From Eunapius fragilis (taxonomy: Eukaryota; Porifera; Demospongiae; Spongillida; Spongillidae): a stretch of 64,000 nucleotides of DNA. Positions 13,731-25,063 of this stretch are shown here, piece by piece. The stretch is taken from contig OY811984.1 of assembly GCA_963681505.1 (NCBI GenBank), forward strand, positions 1,523,272 to 1,587,271, read 5' to 3'. Position 1 is the stretch's first letter. Each line of letters begins with the position of its first letter. The notes under the pieces were generated by a model, which searched no databases, was not told the DNA's origin, and was given only the letters and a program-made list of their open reading frames with translations. The translations under genes were made by a program, and so were the position numbers.

Positions 13731-13880
13731 TAGTCTCGTACCCAGACCACACTCGCAGCTGCGGATGGATTACATCACTGCTATGCGAGAAGTGGCTGCC
13801 TAACAAAATTGGTTCTACGCCCGGGCGATTTTACAATCAGAATGCAGGTGCTCCGTGACGTAATTACATTCCAATATGGT
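13731..13880. mobile_element. Left end of a TAGTCTCGTACCCAGACC element, truncated
   Basis: Starts TAGTCTCGTACCCAGACC exactly where the Gypsy RNase H frame breaks off, as at 34047. After about 130 bases the homology to that copy stops and the sequence resumes at text matching 38815 (ACAACAATCTATTAACTG). The interior and right end seen at 34.2-38.8 kb are therefore absent here. Confidence 0.65.
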
Positions 13881-14049
13881 AATACAACAATCTATTAACT
13901 GTTGATGTGTATATAGCAAAACACAACTATTACATTGTTTATATGGTCCATAGTAAACAATGCGCTTACACAGACACAGACACCGTTTTTGAGTCTTAAT
14001 TCAAATAGACACATATGACCACATTGCGCGCACACACACATATACACAG

Positions 14050-14091
<42 letters not shown>

Positions 14092-14290
14092 TCATATGTC
14101 TGGGGAATGGGATAGTCGGACATTGAAGATGGAGACCTGGGTGTTGAACACTGCCACAGCCTGCGGTAGGTGGCCTGGATGTTATCAGCACTGCCAAAGC
14201 TGAGAATTAAGGGAGGCAATGAAAACAGCATGGAATTTGAGAAATCTATTCCTCATCTTCAATTGTAGTATTCGATATATATCAAATACT
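13881..14290. repeat. Duplicated flank with a CA microsatellite
   Basis: Matches 38815-39223 closely; the microsatellite (here about 14030-14090) differs in length. It ends in TTCGATATATATCAAATACT, the empty version of the site that holds the 12.7-kb insertion in the other copy. No coding frame is credible. Confidence 0.85.
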
Positions 14291-15104
14291 ACAATTTATG
14301 TGTGTATACCAGGATAGTTACTTTGACAAAAATTGTTATTATTATTTTTAAAATTGTATTAATTTTGTTTACTTATCAGTCATAGAGTTGGTTGGGGTTT
14401 TTGGTAGCGCTGAGATGGAAAGCTCTTATGTGAGAACCCATGAGTCCAAGAGACCTATATACTGTTTACTGGTATGGGCAGATTAAGTAGATATTAGGTA
14501 CCCAGCTTTGTAACGGTGCATGGGCTTGAGGAGGTTGTAAAGATGTTAACCTTCCTGTATCATGGACATTTGAGTATGTGTAATGTGATCTATCAACTGC
14601 TATCATACATTGCATGCTTGCACATTAACTTGCTTTGCTTTCATAATGAAGAGACTGTGGGAGGGAAGGGAGAGGAGGGAGGGGGGAGAGAGATAGCGGA
14701 GAGAAGAGGGAATGGGGGAGGGATATCTATTTGGAGCAAAATGTGCTCACGTATAATAGATCCATATTTACATGTGAATGAGGGTGAGATTGGTAAACCA
14801 GTTGACATACATACGATGATAGTACTTTTGTAAATCTGTGCACATACACACATGCACACATACAGATATGCATGTAATGCACACATACGCACATACACAT
14901 ACGCACATAAGCATACATACATACATGCATGCCATAGAAATGTAGTTGATTGAAGGAGATAATCACAGGAGTGGGAATGAGTGTAACCACAATGACATCA
15001 TCCACCCTCTATATGAATGCATATACTGGAGAAAACATGGGTTTATGTTTTAGGGGTTTATAAATATCAGTATAGTATCATGCTTTTATTTATTTATTTA
15101 TTTA
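14291..15104. other. Dispersed repeat flank (continues the duplicated block)
   Basis: Same sequence as 51990-52840 and the reverse complement of 8520-9250 and 18540-19110. Contains a purine-rich patch (about 14650-14720) and a CATA/CA-rich tract (about 14835-14935), then an ATTTATTTATTTATTTATA run just before the LINE fragment. Non-coding. Confidence 0.7.
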
Positions 15105-15905
15105 TAATGAAAGACAAAGCAGCTGAGTCCCTGCAACAGGGTGTGGCATGTCGAGCAGGTGCCGGGAAGACCGCTCATGGTGTCAGGAGATGCATTGGAG
15201 AGCACTGGATGGATGAGGATTTTGTTTTCTTCAAAGTTGATATGCGAAATGCTTTCAACGTTGTCTCCAGACAGGCAGTATTGGATGAATGTGTTACATT
15301 TTCCCCAGAGCTCATACCATGGGTATTTGGTGCTATGGGTCCCACCTCATGTTATGGCACCCACTTGGTCAAATCTGTTTTGAATATGGAGTGCAGCAAG
15401 GTGACCCCCTGGGTCCTTTGCTGTTTGCTTTAGTGCTTCACAAGCTGGTAGCAAGCTTGGAAGCTGATGATCAATGCTTTGACCTCCTCCTTCAAGCCTG
15501 GTACCTAGATGATGGAGGTAGCCACCCAGCTGTGCTGCGGGCCGTACACCTGATTGAGGAGATGGGCCCAAGTGAACTTGACCAAGTGTGAGTTATTTAG
15601 TAGGAAGGGCAACACCTCGTTCCCACCTGATGTCAGGTGCTCACTCCTGGCCCAACTTGGATATCCTCAGTGCACCAATGCTACTTGCAGTAATAAGTGT
15701 AGCTTCAGTTTATTGCTGGTAAGTGTGCAGAGTCCAGGAAGTTGCTGTCTGTACTGGTGGATGTGGCTGCAGTCGATCTCCAGGTAGCAGTTACCATTTT
15801 GTGTATGTGTGGTAGTATTCTGCAGGATAGTCCACATAGCAAGGGCCACCCCACCCAGCCTGGCCTCAGACGCTCAGAGGTCATTTGACAAGGAGGTCCA
15901 ATGAT
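15105..15905 (+). pseudogene. Non-LTR reverse transcriptase fragment, copy L2
   Basis: Starts at an ATG after the ATTT run. Pieces in three frames give GKTAHGVRRCIGEHW, FVFFKVDMRNAFNVVSRQ (RT motif A), GVQQGDPLGPLLFALVLHKLV (motif B, near 15385-15450) and AWYLDDGG (the catalytic Asp-Asp box, near 15500). A LAKCELFSRKGN-like segment then follows, with a short deletion near 15570. The C-terminal thumb-like block at 15700-15900 is frame-broken. 5'-truncated and dead. Confidence 0.85.
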
Positions 15906-16184
15906 GCTTTGCACTTTAGGCTCTCCCAGGGGTCACTGGGATGCATGGACAGAAGACCTGCTTTTTCCAAAGACCTGCTTTGTTTTCAGGCACACAATAG
16001 TGCACAGTACATATATGGCAAATGAGAGACGGTGTATATAAGTAACAAGGGGATATGCCTTGTTTTGCTCCTCCACAGCTGTTCCGCACGAGCATTATAA
16101 GGACATGCAATATGGCATTTATGGTTTTTCCAATGTGGTATGGCTACCCTTTTAACATAAATGGTTATGATTAAAGTTGTGGAT
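15906..16184. other. Spacer between LINE fragment and inverted minisatellite
   Basis: Contains CACTGGGATGCATGGAC and AAGACCTGCTTT blocks that recur at 19345-19540 and 53665-53925. Non-coding. Confidence 0.6.
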
Positions 16185-16740
16185 AGAAGGTGGGGATGTG
16201 GTGAAGGAGGTGGGGTGGGTGAAGGAGGTGGGGTGGGTGAAGGAGGTGGGGATGAGGTGAAGGAGGTGGGGATGAGGTGAAGGAGGTGGGGGTGAGGTGA
16301 AGGAGGTGGGGGTGAGGTGGAGGAGGTGGGATAAGGGAGATGGGATGAAGTGAAGATGGTGAAGGAGATGGGGATGGTGTGGAGTGAAGGAGGTGGTGAT
16401 GAGGTAGAAGAGGTGGGGTGAGGTGAAGGAGGTGGGATGAGGTGAAGGAAGTGGGTATGGGATGAGGGAGGTTGAGGTGAGGAGGTGAAGGAGGTGGGAT
16501 GAGGTGAGGAGGTGAAGGAGGTGGGAGGAGGTGAGGAGGTGAAGGAGGTGGGGATGAGGTGGAGGAGGTGGGGATGAGGTGGAGGAGGTGGGGATGAGGT
16601 GAAGGAGGTGGAGATGAGGTGAAGGAGGTGGGGATGAGGTGAAGCTGGTTGGGGTGAGGTAAAGGAAATGGGATAGGGTGAAGGAGGTGAGAATGAGGTG
16701 GAGGTGGGGTTGGGGATGGAGTGAGGAGGAGGGATGGGTT
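16185..16740 (-). repeat. 20-base minisatellite, inverted and degenerate
   Basis: Reverse complement of the 20-base unit (GAAGGAGGTGGGGATGAGGT) with many units lost or shortened. It ends in a TTCACAGATATCCCCTCAAT linker. The degeneracy suggests an older array than those at 56.6-63.2 kb. Confidence 0.9.
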
Positions 16741-16812
16741 CAACCCATTCTTCACAGATATCCCCTCAATATGTACATAACAATAGTCCTCAGACATATC
16801 CACACACAACAA

Positions 16813-16816
16813 CACA

Positions 16817-16860
<44 letters not shown>

Positions 16861-16862
16861 AC
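16813..16862. repeat. (CA)n microsatellite
   Basis: About 22 CA units after CCACACACAACAACACACC. The same position at 54930-54990 has a longer, interrupted tract. Confidence 0.9.
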
Positions 16863-18009
<1,147 letters not shown>

Positions 18010-18531
18010 GTGCCATATCTTTCCCTTCCTACTAAATAACTCACACTTGGCCAAGGTCACATGGCTGGGCACAACTCCTCAATCAGGTGCACGGTCCGTG
18101 GGTGGCTATCAGCCAGGGCTCTGTCAGCTAGGTACCAGGCTTGAAGGAGGAGGTCAAAAGCATTCATCATCAGCTTCCAAGCTTGCTACCAGTTTGTGGA
18201 GCACTAATGCAAACAGCAAAGGACCCAGGGGGGTCACCTTGCTACACTCCATATTCAGAACTGATCTGACCAAGTGGGTGCCATAACATGGGGTGGGACC
18301 CATAGCACCAAATACCCATGGTATGAGCTCTGAGAAATATGTAACACATTCATCCAATATGGCCTGTCTGGATACAACGTTGAAAGCATTTTGCATATCA
18401 ACTTTAAAGAAAACAAATTCCTCGTCCACCCAGTGCTCTCCAATGCATCTTCTGACACCATGAGCGGTCTTCCCTGCACCTGCCCAACATGCCATACCCA
18501 GTGGCAAAAACTCAGCTGCCTTGTCTTTCAT
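18010..18531 (-). pseudogene. Non-LTR reverse transcriptase fragment, copy L3
   Basis: Minus strand: GKTAHGVRRCIGEHW, FVFFKVDMQNAFNVVSRQAILDEC (motif A) and PLGPLLFALVLHKLVASLEAD (motif B) are readable in one 125-codon frame with a break. The catalytic box is degenerate and the C-terminal block after KCELF is missing. It faces L2 in an inverted arrangement. Confidence 0.85.
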
Positions 18532-19866
18532 TATTTAAAAAATAAAATAAATTTTATAATAAAAGCATAATACTACACTTATAATTATAACCCCCTGAAA
18601 CATAAACCTATGCTCTCTCCTGCATATGCATTCATAAAGAGGGTGGATGATGTCATTGTGGTTACACACATTGTTGAATCTTTCCCACCCCTGTGATTAT
18701 CTTCCTTCAATCTACTACATTTCTATGGCATGCATGTATGTATGCTTATGTGCGTATGTGTATGTGTGTATGTGTATGTGTTTGTGCATGTGTGCATTAC
18801 ATGCATATCTGTATGTGTGCATGTGTGTATGTGTGCAGATTTACAAAAAGTACTATCATCGCATGTAGCATGCAATGTATGATAGCAGTTGATAGATCAC
18901 ATAACACACACTCAAATGTCCATGATACAGGAAGGTTAAAATCTTTACAATCTCCTGTTTCTCAATCCAAGCCCATGCACCGTTACAAAGCTGGGTGCCT
19001 GATATCTACTTGATCTGCCCATACCAGTAAACAGTATATAGGTCTCTTGGACTCATGGGTTCTCACACGAGCTTTCCATCTCAGCGCTGCCAAAAACCCC
19101 AACCAATTCTATGACTGATAATTATACAATTTTACGAAATATACAGCAGGCTTAATCTACATACAGATCTGTTGTGAGAGCAATAATGGTCAGGACTCTC
19201 GTATCTTAATCTATTTTATCTGCAGGTGTATATTCCATAAATGCAAACAATTTTTAAAATAAGAATAATAACAATTTTCGTCAAAGTAACTCTGGTATAC
19301 ACTTATAAATTTAGGCTCTCTCTCTCGGATCTATCTTTGTTTACTGGGATGCATGGACCAAAGACCTGCTTTTACTCAGCACAAAATACTGCACAGTATG
19401 GCAAATGAGAGAGGGTGTGTATAATTAACGAGGGGATATATCAATGATATGCCTTGTTTTGCTCCTCCACAGCTGTTCTGCACGGGCATTAAGTATATAA
19501 TTAGAACACAATATGACATTTGCGGTTCTTCCAAATATGGCTACCCTTAAATTTTTTTTGGCGATAACATTTCTACAGCCATAGTATGGCATGTGTATTT
19601 GAAAAAGGAATTAAATATTCCTTTTAAATTTAGCTCTACGCATGCTGTAGCATCTGCTAGTACGCAGGGCGGATCTAGGATTTCGGAGCAAGGGGTATGG
19701 GGAGCACTGTAAACTCCTCCCAGAGTGAGACCCCATTGCAACTTTAATTTCGCACTTTTTAAGTCACAAAACATAGACACATACGCGCGTCTACGATAGG
19801 TGTACAATAGGAATGAAATTATTAAGGTCAGCTCAGCCGGGGGGGGGAATTCCCGAGTCCCTTCCC

Positions 19867-19901
<35 letters not shown>

Positions 19902-19917
19902 GATCGGCCTCTGTATC
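18532..19917. other. Dispersed repeat flank with poly-C run
   Basis: 18532-19110 repeats the LINE upstream block, including a TATG/TG tract (about 18725-18835). 19345-19540 repeats the block seen at 15940-16140. The block from about 19665 with GGCGGATCTAGGATTTCGGA recurs at 60640 and 63660. A C run of about 32 lies at 19868-19899. No gene found. Confidence 0.65.
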
Positions 19918-20731
19918 CATAGATAGTATAATACATGGATTGGAAACGCTATACCTAAATACGTACGTGACGTCATTTCCCGCGTACAGTCCGTTACTCG
20001 TTTTTCGAGGTACTTGAAATTCCCTGAAATCTTTGTCAGGTGAGTTTTTTTTCGTGTTTCCAAACGTACTAATATTTCAGATAGCTTTTCTGGCACTACA
20101 AATGGAAGGTACGTGTGTTGTATTGTAGTTCTACATAAGGCATAGGCCAGAAGGCCATAGTTGGGCCGAGTTTTGGTTGTGTACTTTTCCTCATTGAACG
20201 TAACAACTCTGCTAGATTTTTTATGGCCTACTACTTGCTGCTGCACAAGATGTATTGCCCTGTGGTACTTTTAAGGCTTGAAAGCCTTCGCATACGAAGT
20301 TACATTCAAAAATAGGTGTTTTCTGTACTACAAGTGATCACTTTTTGTGGGATTTTACTCACGAAACATTGGTACATCATGAACTAGAAGCTATTTTAAA
20401 CTGATCTATAATCATTCTAGAATTGTTTAGTCAGTATTCCATCTATAAATTGTCATTTGTGTCGCAGCTTCTACTGGAAGTTAATTGATTGTCGAACCGG
20501 CTCGTTCGTGGGCCCGAAGCCCATGAAGGTTTCTATTTCTTTGGCCAGCTTCCCCCGCGGGGTGACGTGTTTAAACGCGACCCTACAACTTCCATGACCG
20601 AGGCAATAGCACTCCGAACGATACCTGTAGACATCTACAGAAACCCGGAGGTCAAATAGTTTACGGAAATCGAAACGCGCATGAAATCCGTAATCTTTAT
20701 CGTTTCCAATCCATGTATTATACTATCTATG
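19918..20731. mobile_element. 814-base inverted-repeat element, 7-base target duplication
   Basis: Ends are inverted repeats of about 30 bases beginning CATAGATAGTATAATACATG on both strands. CTGTATC lies directly on each side (19911-19917 and 20732-20738). The paralogous site at 60870-60890 reads CCCCTATATCGGGCTG without the element, which confirms the insertion. No recognisable transposase. A GTGAGT...TTTCAG pair near 20041-20080 on the plus strand looks intron-like, but I could not build a protein around it. Superfamily unknown. Confidence 0.85.
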
Positions 20732-20738
20732 CTGTATC

Positions 20739-22002
20739 GGGCTGTTTTTATTACGGTTTCAAATTGGCGAGATCCTTCGGAGCTTTGTAACTTATTTTTC
20801 TGCCCTTAAATAACCGAGATATGCATATCTGCGTCAAAGGTGTGTTACCAATAAAAATTATACCAATTTGATTTTACTCATGTTCACGGCTTCAGATTAT
20901 GTTGGTGAAACCCCACCCAGCTACCTAAGATTCCTCTGCTACCTCATTTAGCTGTTTTTGGACAACTCTATATGTTAGCTAAACAAAGATATTCCGACGT
21001 TAATCGGTTACGTCAAAAGAACAAGTAGTATCGTTGCACGAAAGTACATATCTGTTGCGTCTCCTGTCCACTGGTATAATAACATATTACCTAAATAATG
21101 CTCTGCGCACATAATTCATAGGCATTGAAATCAGTTTATATGGATAAAAAATAAATTAATAAATCTAGAGCCTGCATATACAACTGCTGCTCGTTTTGTG
21201 ACTTTTAAATGAGAACCTCCTACAACTGTTTTATTGGCAGTTATAAAATGGTTCATACTATGAGTCAGTGTGAACTCTTGAAGTGCCAAACATATTGTCC
21301 CTCCCAAGACCTGGGTTGCTCAAAAAACTAGTACCATCAGGGGTGACAAATTATATTCACAATTTTCCATCATGTATGATATATTGTCAGTGCCAAATTA
21401 TATGATTTGGGCACCCCCTCTATAATCATGTGTTTTTTTGGCAATGTCCTAGTTTGCTTGAACTTGCTACAACAAGCATGCCAGCCAATACAGAATGTCA
21501 TTATACATGCCTCTGTCTATTTATTCCAATCATGGACATACCACTTATGGGCACACGAGTCAGTATTTACAAAAAAATCACAGACGTGGCAGTATATAAT
21601 AACCATTCTCCCCATTTATACCACCACTCAGCCTATTTAGACATGCCAGTATAAACACTCTTTATCCATGGAATCATACACAAACCCCATTCTGCCCATT
21701 CTTAGGCATGCCTTAATTTATAAGCATTCTTCCTATTTATACCACTCATCAGGCATGCATAGCTGCCTATTATATTCCTGCCAGTATGATCTCTAAAGAG
21801 CTATATTTATACCACTCTTAGGCATCTCTCCCTATTTATTCTGAACACAGACCTGCATGCTGGCATAACTATTAGCCATCAAAATGCGGCTACAGTTCTG
21901 CCTACTGATTCTTAGGTATTTGTTGGTTAACCGCAATCTCGCTTACACTTTTTTTTTTTTTTTTGGAGGAGAGGGTGGGGATTGCTAAATTCGTTCTCTG
22001 TA
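20739..22002. other. Upstream flank of fibrinogen-domain gene 2
   Basis: Non-coding. The block 20739-21660 recurs at 60890-61850 and starts again at 63945. About 21550-21880 consists of degenerate repeats around TATTTATACCAC and GGCATGC. It is the leader of the duplicated unit. Confidence 0.7.
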
Positions 22003-22549
22003 TAGGGGAGACCGGGGCTAAAAGTCACAACTTCGATAATCAATAGTGCCCTTATTATGTAAACGTATTAATAATAACACCAAATAATCTCCAATCATCT
22101 GGCTACACAATGGCTATTCCACTTTTTCAAATAATCAATACGGTATTTAATTATAACCATTCTAATTGAAGCAGTGCATTTGTGACAACCTGACCCATCA
22201 CATGGTAAGAAGTCACACATGCTTGGCTTATCAAGATTAAAAAATACAATTTTGACATTGATTAATGTCAATGCACATAACTTTGTATTAACATAGTTAA
22301 TATATTCGCTCGACCTAATTTCGAAATTAACTAGCTAGCAAAGGGAAACACTTTACTCAGGGGTATACAAAACACAAATTCTATTGCTACGTCCGAAAGA
22401 TGTGAGCAGCATGTCCACCTATTAATAGGTAGACACTAAACTATAATACCTACATTTGACTTGTACATGTCAAACCGATGCTGTCACCAACTACCAAGAT
22501 ATAAATGTTGTGACAACTAACCCGTGTGACGTTTAGCCCCGGTCTCCCC
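22003..22549. mobile_element. 547-base MITE with TAGGGGAGACCGGGGCTAAA ends
   Basis: Left end TAGGGGAGACCGGGGCTAAA; the right end read inward is the same, and the match continues to a shared GTCAC with one mismatch. The matching site upstream of gene 1 (CTCTGTACACGATG near 9717-9730) is empty. TA lies at 22001-22002 and again at 22550-22551, so a TA duplication is likely, although the exact outer base is ambiguous. No coding capacity. Confidence 0.88.
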
Positions 22550-22743
22550 TACACGATGTCGCTAAGGACGTAATTAGCCCGTTGCTATGCAACACATTTC
22601 GTAAGGGGCCGTAGGGTTCTGTGCCCACATTTCAATGGAATGAAACAACCGCGTGTCTCAGAGAATTGGTGAGAGATGAATTTAACTAAGCTAAATTAAG
22701 TAGTTGAACTAACAACGGAAACTCGTATATCCAGGTATGGTGC

Positions 22744-22769
22744 GGGGGGGGGGGGGGGGGGGGGGGGGG
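22744..22769. repeat. Poly-G run upstream of fibrinogen-domain gene 2
   Basis: 26 G residues just upstream of the core promoter. Gene 1 has an interrupted G-rich equivalent at about 9918-9938. A length difference this close to a promoter could affect expression, but that is speculation. Confidence 0.85.
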
Positions 22770-22781
22770 TGATAATGTCTT

Positions 22782-22795
22782 GTATATATATATAA
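22782..22795 (+). promoter_or_regulatory. Probable TATA box of fibrinogen-domain gene 2
   Basis: An alternating TA run ending in ATATAAG, 42 bases before the start codon, at the same spacing as in gene 1. The TA run is longer than in gene 1. Confidence 0.5.
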
Positions 22796-22837
22796 GTGCA
22801 CACGAAGAGTCGGTAACATAACTTCGAACAAATAAGG

Positions 22838-23703
22838 ATGCGGAAAATCGCTATCTACACCCTCTTCATACTTATCGGGTACGAAGCTGGTCAAAGCCGT
22901 TCTCTGCCATTAAATGTTGTACTAGGTCAACCGCCGAACCAGACTACAGATATACTGAACATTAATTGTAAGTCAGAAAGATAGCTTATCTGCAACGCAA
23001 CCCCATCCTATTTCTTTTAGATGTGCCAGCAAGGAACTGCAAACAGCTTTATAACGACGGGTTCAGAGCAAGCGGTCTGTACAGCATCGTTCCTCAAGCT
23101 GTCATCGCCGGCACCGCAACTCGCGCCATGGTGGTCTACTGCGACATGTCGCTGCAGGGAGGAGGGTGGACCGTCATCCAGCGTCGAGTGGACCACTCAC
23201 TCGACTTTAACCGCAACTGGGTGAGCTACAAAATGGGGTTCGGGAACCTGGAGGGCAACTTCTGGCTAGGCCTGGACAGCATCATGCTGCTCACCAACGA
23301 CGTCAACATGGAACTCTACGTCGGAATTTCATGTATCAAATGCACCGATGGGGCAGCGTACGCAAGGTACAGCCAGTTCAGCGTAGCTCAGGAGTCGCAG
23401 AATTACCAGCTGAAGCTGTCCGGGTACTCACCATCTTCAACGGTGGGCGACTCCCTCTCGGTCCACAGCGGGAAAAAGTTCTCCACTTTCGATAAGGATA
23501 ACGACGGCACGGAACGCAGAAACTGTGCGCAAGACTTCAATTCAGGATGGTGGTTTGATGCATGTTACAGGAATGGTGCCAACCTTAATGGTGTCTACCA
23601 AACACAAGCCACTTCGATCGATCCGTACGGCATACAATGGTCTAGTTATGGAACAAACGAAGTTTTGCACTTGGTAGTAATGGCCGTTAGACCCGCATCC
23701 TAG
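22838..23703 (+). CDS. Secreted fibrinogen-domain (ficolin/tenascin-like) protein, gene 2
   Basis: Paralogue of gene 1 with the same structure: exons 22838-22967 and 23021-23703, a 53-base intron and 270 residues, ending in TAG. I count ten amino-acid differences from gene 1 (positions 2, 21, 65, 82, 102, 109, 150, 166, 217, 270), about 96% identity. Signal peptide, Asn34 glycosylation site, all six domain cysteines, the Asp201/203/205 calcium site and the WW motif at 220-221 are kept. The changes at 102, 109 and 166 remove acidic residues, making this copy less acidic. The intact frame suggests both copies are functional. Confidence 0.9.
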
Positions 23704-23939
23704 CTGCAACTGCGAAGAAAATACTGAGTTTCGAGAACTGATAAACTTTATATATATATTATATTTTATGCCGCAGTTTTTTTTTTTCCCTGTACTTGTG
23801 CATATATAGTGCGTATGGAACGCCGCCATAGTATAGAACGCCGTTGCCGCCACCTAAATGAATATTAAAATTTTTTTAAAATTGAACATTGCGTCTGAGT
23901 TTTTTTCCCCCTCCAACTTAGCGGGCGTGGAAAGGAAAC
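23704..23939 (+). other. 3' flank of fibrinogen-domain gene 2
   Basis: Matches 10862-11090 with small homopolymer differences and ends in GGAAAC, which forms the left copy of the GAAAC target duplication of the next element. No AATAAA signal seen. Confidence 0.7.
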
Positions 23940-24074
23940 TGTAATATATCAGGACATTGTGTATGTGTGTCATTTGTAATATGTTAGCGCATGCGCGTGA
24001 AACAGAGATCACTTTTTGAGTCAGTCACGCAGCGAGATGTCGTAGCGGCTTAAACGAGTGACTAGGACACTACA
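23940..24074 (+). repeat. 5' LTR of Gypsy element B (135 bases)
   Basis: Starts TGTAATATATCAGG and ends GACACTACA. It differs from the 3' LTR by about one substitution and a 2-base indel in the first 20 bases; the rest is identical as read. No clear TATA box is evident, and the region around GTTAGCGCATGCGCGTG is a possible promoter segment. Confidence 0.95.
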
Positions 24075-24078
24075 TTTT

Positions 24079-24092
24079 TGGCGACGAGGGTG
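24079..24092 (+). promoter_or_regulatory. Primer binding site of Gypsy element B
   Basis: TGGCGACGAGGGTG begins 5 bases after the LTR. TGG pairs with a tRNA CCA tail, and CGACGAGG fits the 3' acceptor end of animal tRNA-Ser(GCU), with one mismatch by my recollection of that tRNA. Serine-tRNA priming is typical of Mag-like Gypsy elements. Confidence 0.7.
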
Positions 24093-24124
24093 TAAAGTAC
24101 AACTCTTTTGTTTGCTGTCACGAA

Positions 24125-25063
24125 ATGGCGGTGAAACACGGGTTTTTGCCGGAGTTCGTGCCAGGGACTGAAGAGTGGGGGTCATACGTGGAGCGCGCTG
24201 AGCACTACTTTGTGGCGAATGGAGTCGACACACCGGAGACTCGACGCGCCGTTCTACTGAGTTCATGTGGAGCGCCGACGTATCGACTAATACGAAATTT
24301 GTCGACACCACTTAAACCAGGTGAGAAAACCTATAAGGAGATTGTAGAGTTAGTGGCTAGCCACCTCCAACCAAAGCCTTCAGTTATTATGCAGCGGTTC
24401 AAATTTAATTCCCGTGTAAGGGGAGAAGGGGAGTCCACTGCGGATTTTGTAGCTGCTTTAAGACAATTGTCAGAACATTGTGCATTTGGTGATACCCTGC
24501 AGGACGTATTAAGAGACCGTTTAGTTTGCGGGGTGAAGGACGAGCGTATTCAGAGGCGCCTACTAGGAGAGGTTGAGTTAACATTCGCAAGGGCATTTCA
24601 AATAGCCTTAGCAGTGGAATCTGCAAATAAACATGCAATTGAGTTACAATCCTCTGTGCCTACCACTGTACCACCTGTGATCAATGCGATAGGAAGTAGA
24701 CCAAAGGATAAGGCTAGAAAAGTAATAGAATGCTACAGATGTGGAGAAAACCATTATGCCTCATCTTGTAGGTTTAAGGGAGCAATCTGTAGTCAATGTG
24801 GTAAACGCGGGCATTTAGCCAAAGTGTGTAGAAGTGTTACTCACAAGAGAGAAGATGCTGTGGAGAAAACTCATAGAATAAACGACGAAGAGAAGGAGGA
24901 AGAGGTTTTACAGACATTAAATGTGTTGGGTTTGCCCAAAGTGCAGCCATTCATAGTACCCATGGAGATTAACGGGACTAGAGTTGATATGGAGCTAGAT
25001 ACGGGTGCTGCTATGACTGTAATCAGCAAAAGAATGTTTGAAGATTTGTGGGGATCGTGTTAA
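24125..25063 (+). CDS. Gag with start of protease, Gypsy element B
   Basis: A 312-codon frame. Residues 1-190 form a retrotransposon capsid-like region (LVASHLQPKPSVIMQRFKF, FRxR-like motifs, LLGEVELTFARAF). Two zinc knuckles follow, CYRCGENHYASSC (a shortened CX2CX3HX4C) and CSQCGKRGHLAKVC. The aspartic protease active site ELDTGAAMTVIS is near residue 295-306. The frame stops at TAA (25061-25063), although protease sequence continues in the same frame from 25070. The stop is therefore a nonsense mutation, or less likely a readthrough site. The Gag portion is intact. Confidence 0.88.
   Translation: MAVKHGFLPEFVPGTEEWGSYVERAEHYFVANGVDTPETRRAVLLSSCGAPTYRLIRNLSTPLKPGEKTYKEIVELVASHLQPKPSVIMQRFKFNSRVRGEGESTADFVAALRQLSEHCAFGDTLQDVLRDRLVCGVKDERIQRRLLGEVELTFARAFQIALAVESANKHAIELQSSVPTTVPPVINAIGSRPKDKARKVIECYRCGENHYASSCRFKGAICSQCGKRGHLAKVCRSVTHKREDAVEKTHRINDEEKEEEVLQTLNVLGLPKVQPFIVPMEINGTRVDMELDTGAAMTVISKRMFEDLWGSC

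Noticed and set aside
19833..20246. 137-codon minus-strand frame starting MQQQVVGHKKSS
   Set aside because: It crosses the boundary of the 814-base element and ends in a poly-C run; no recognised domain and no conserved copy.
20480..20700. Possible structured RNA around CCCGAAGCCCATGAAGG
   Set aside because: Some local pairing is possible but no tRNA, snRNA or other family signature could be matched by eye.
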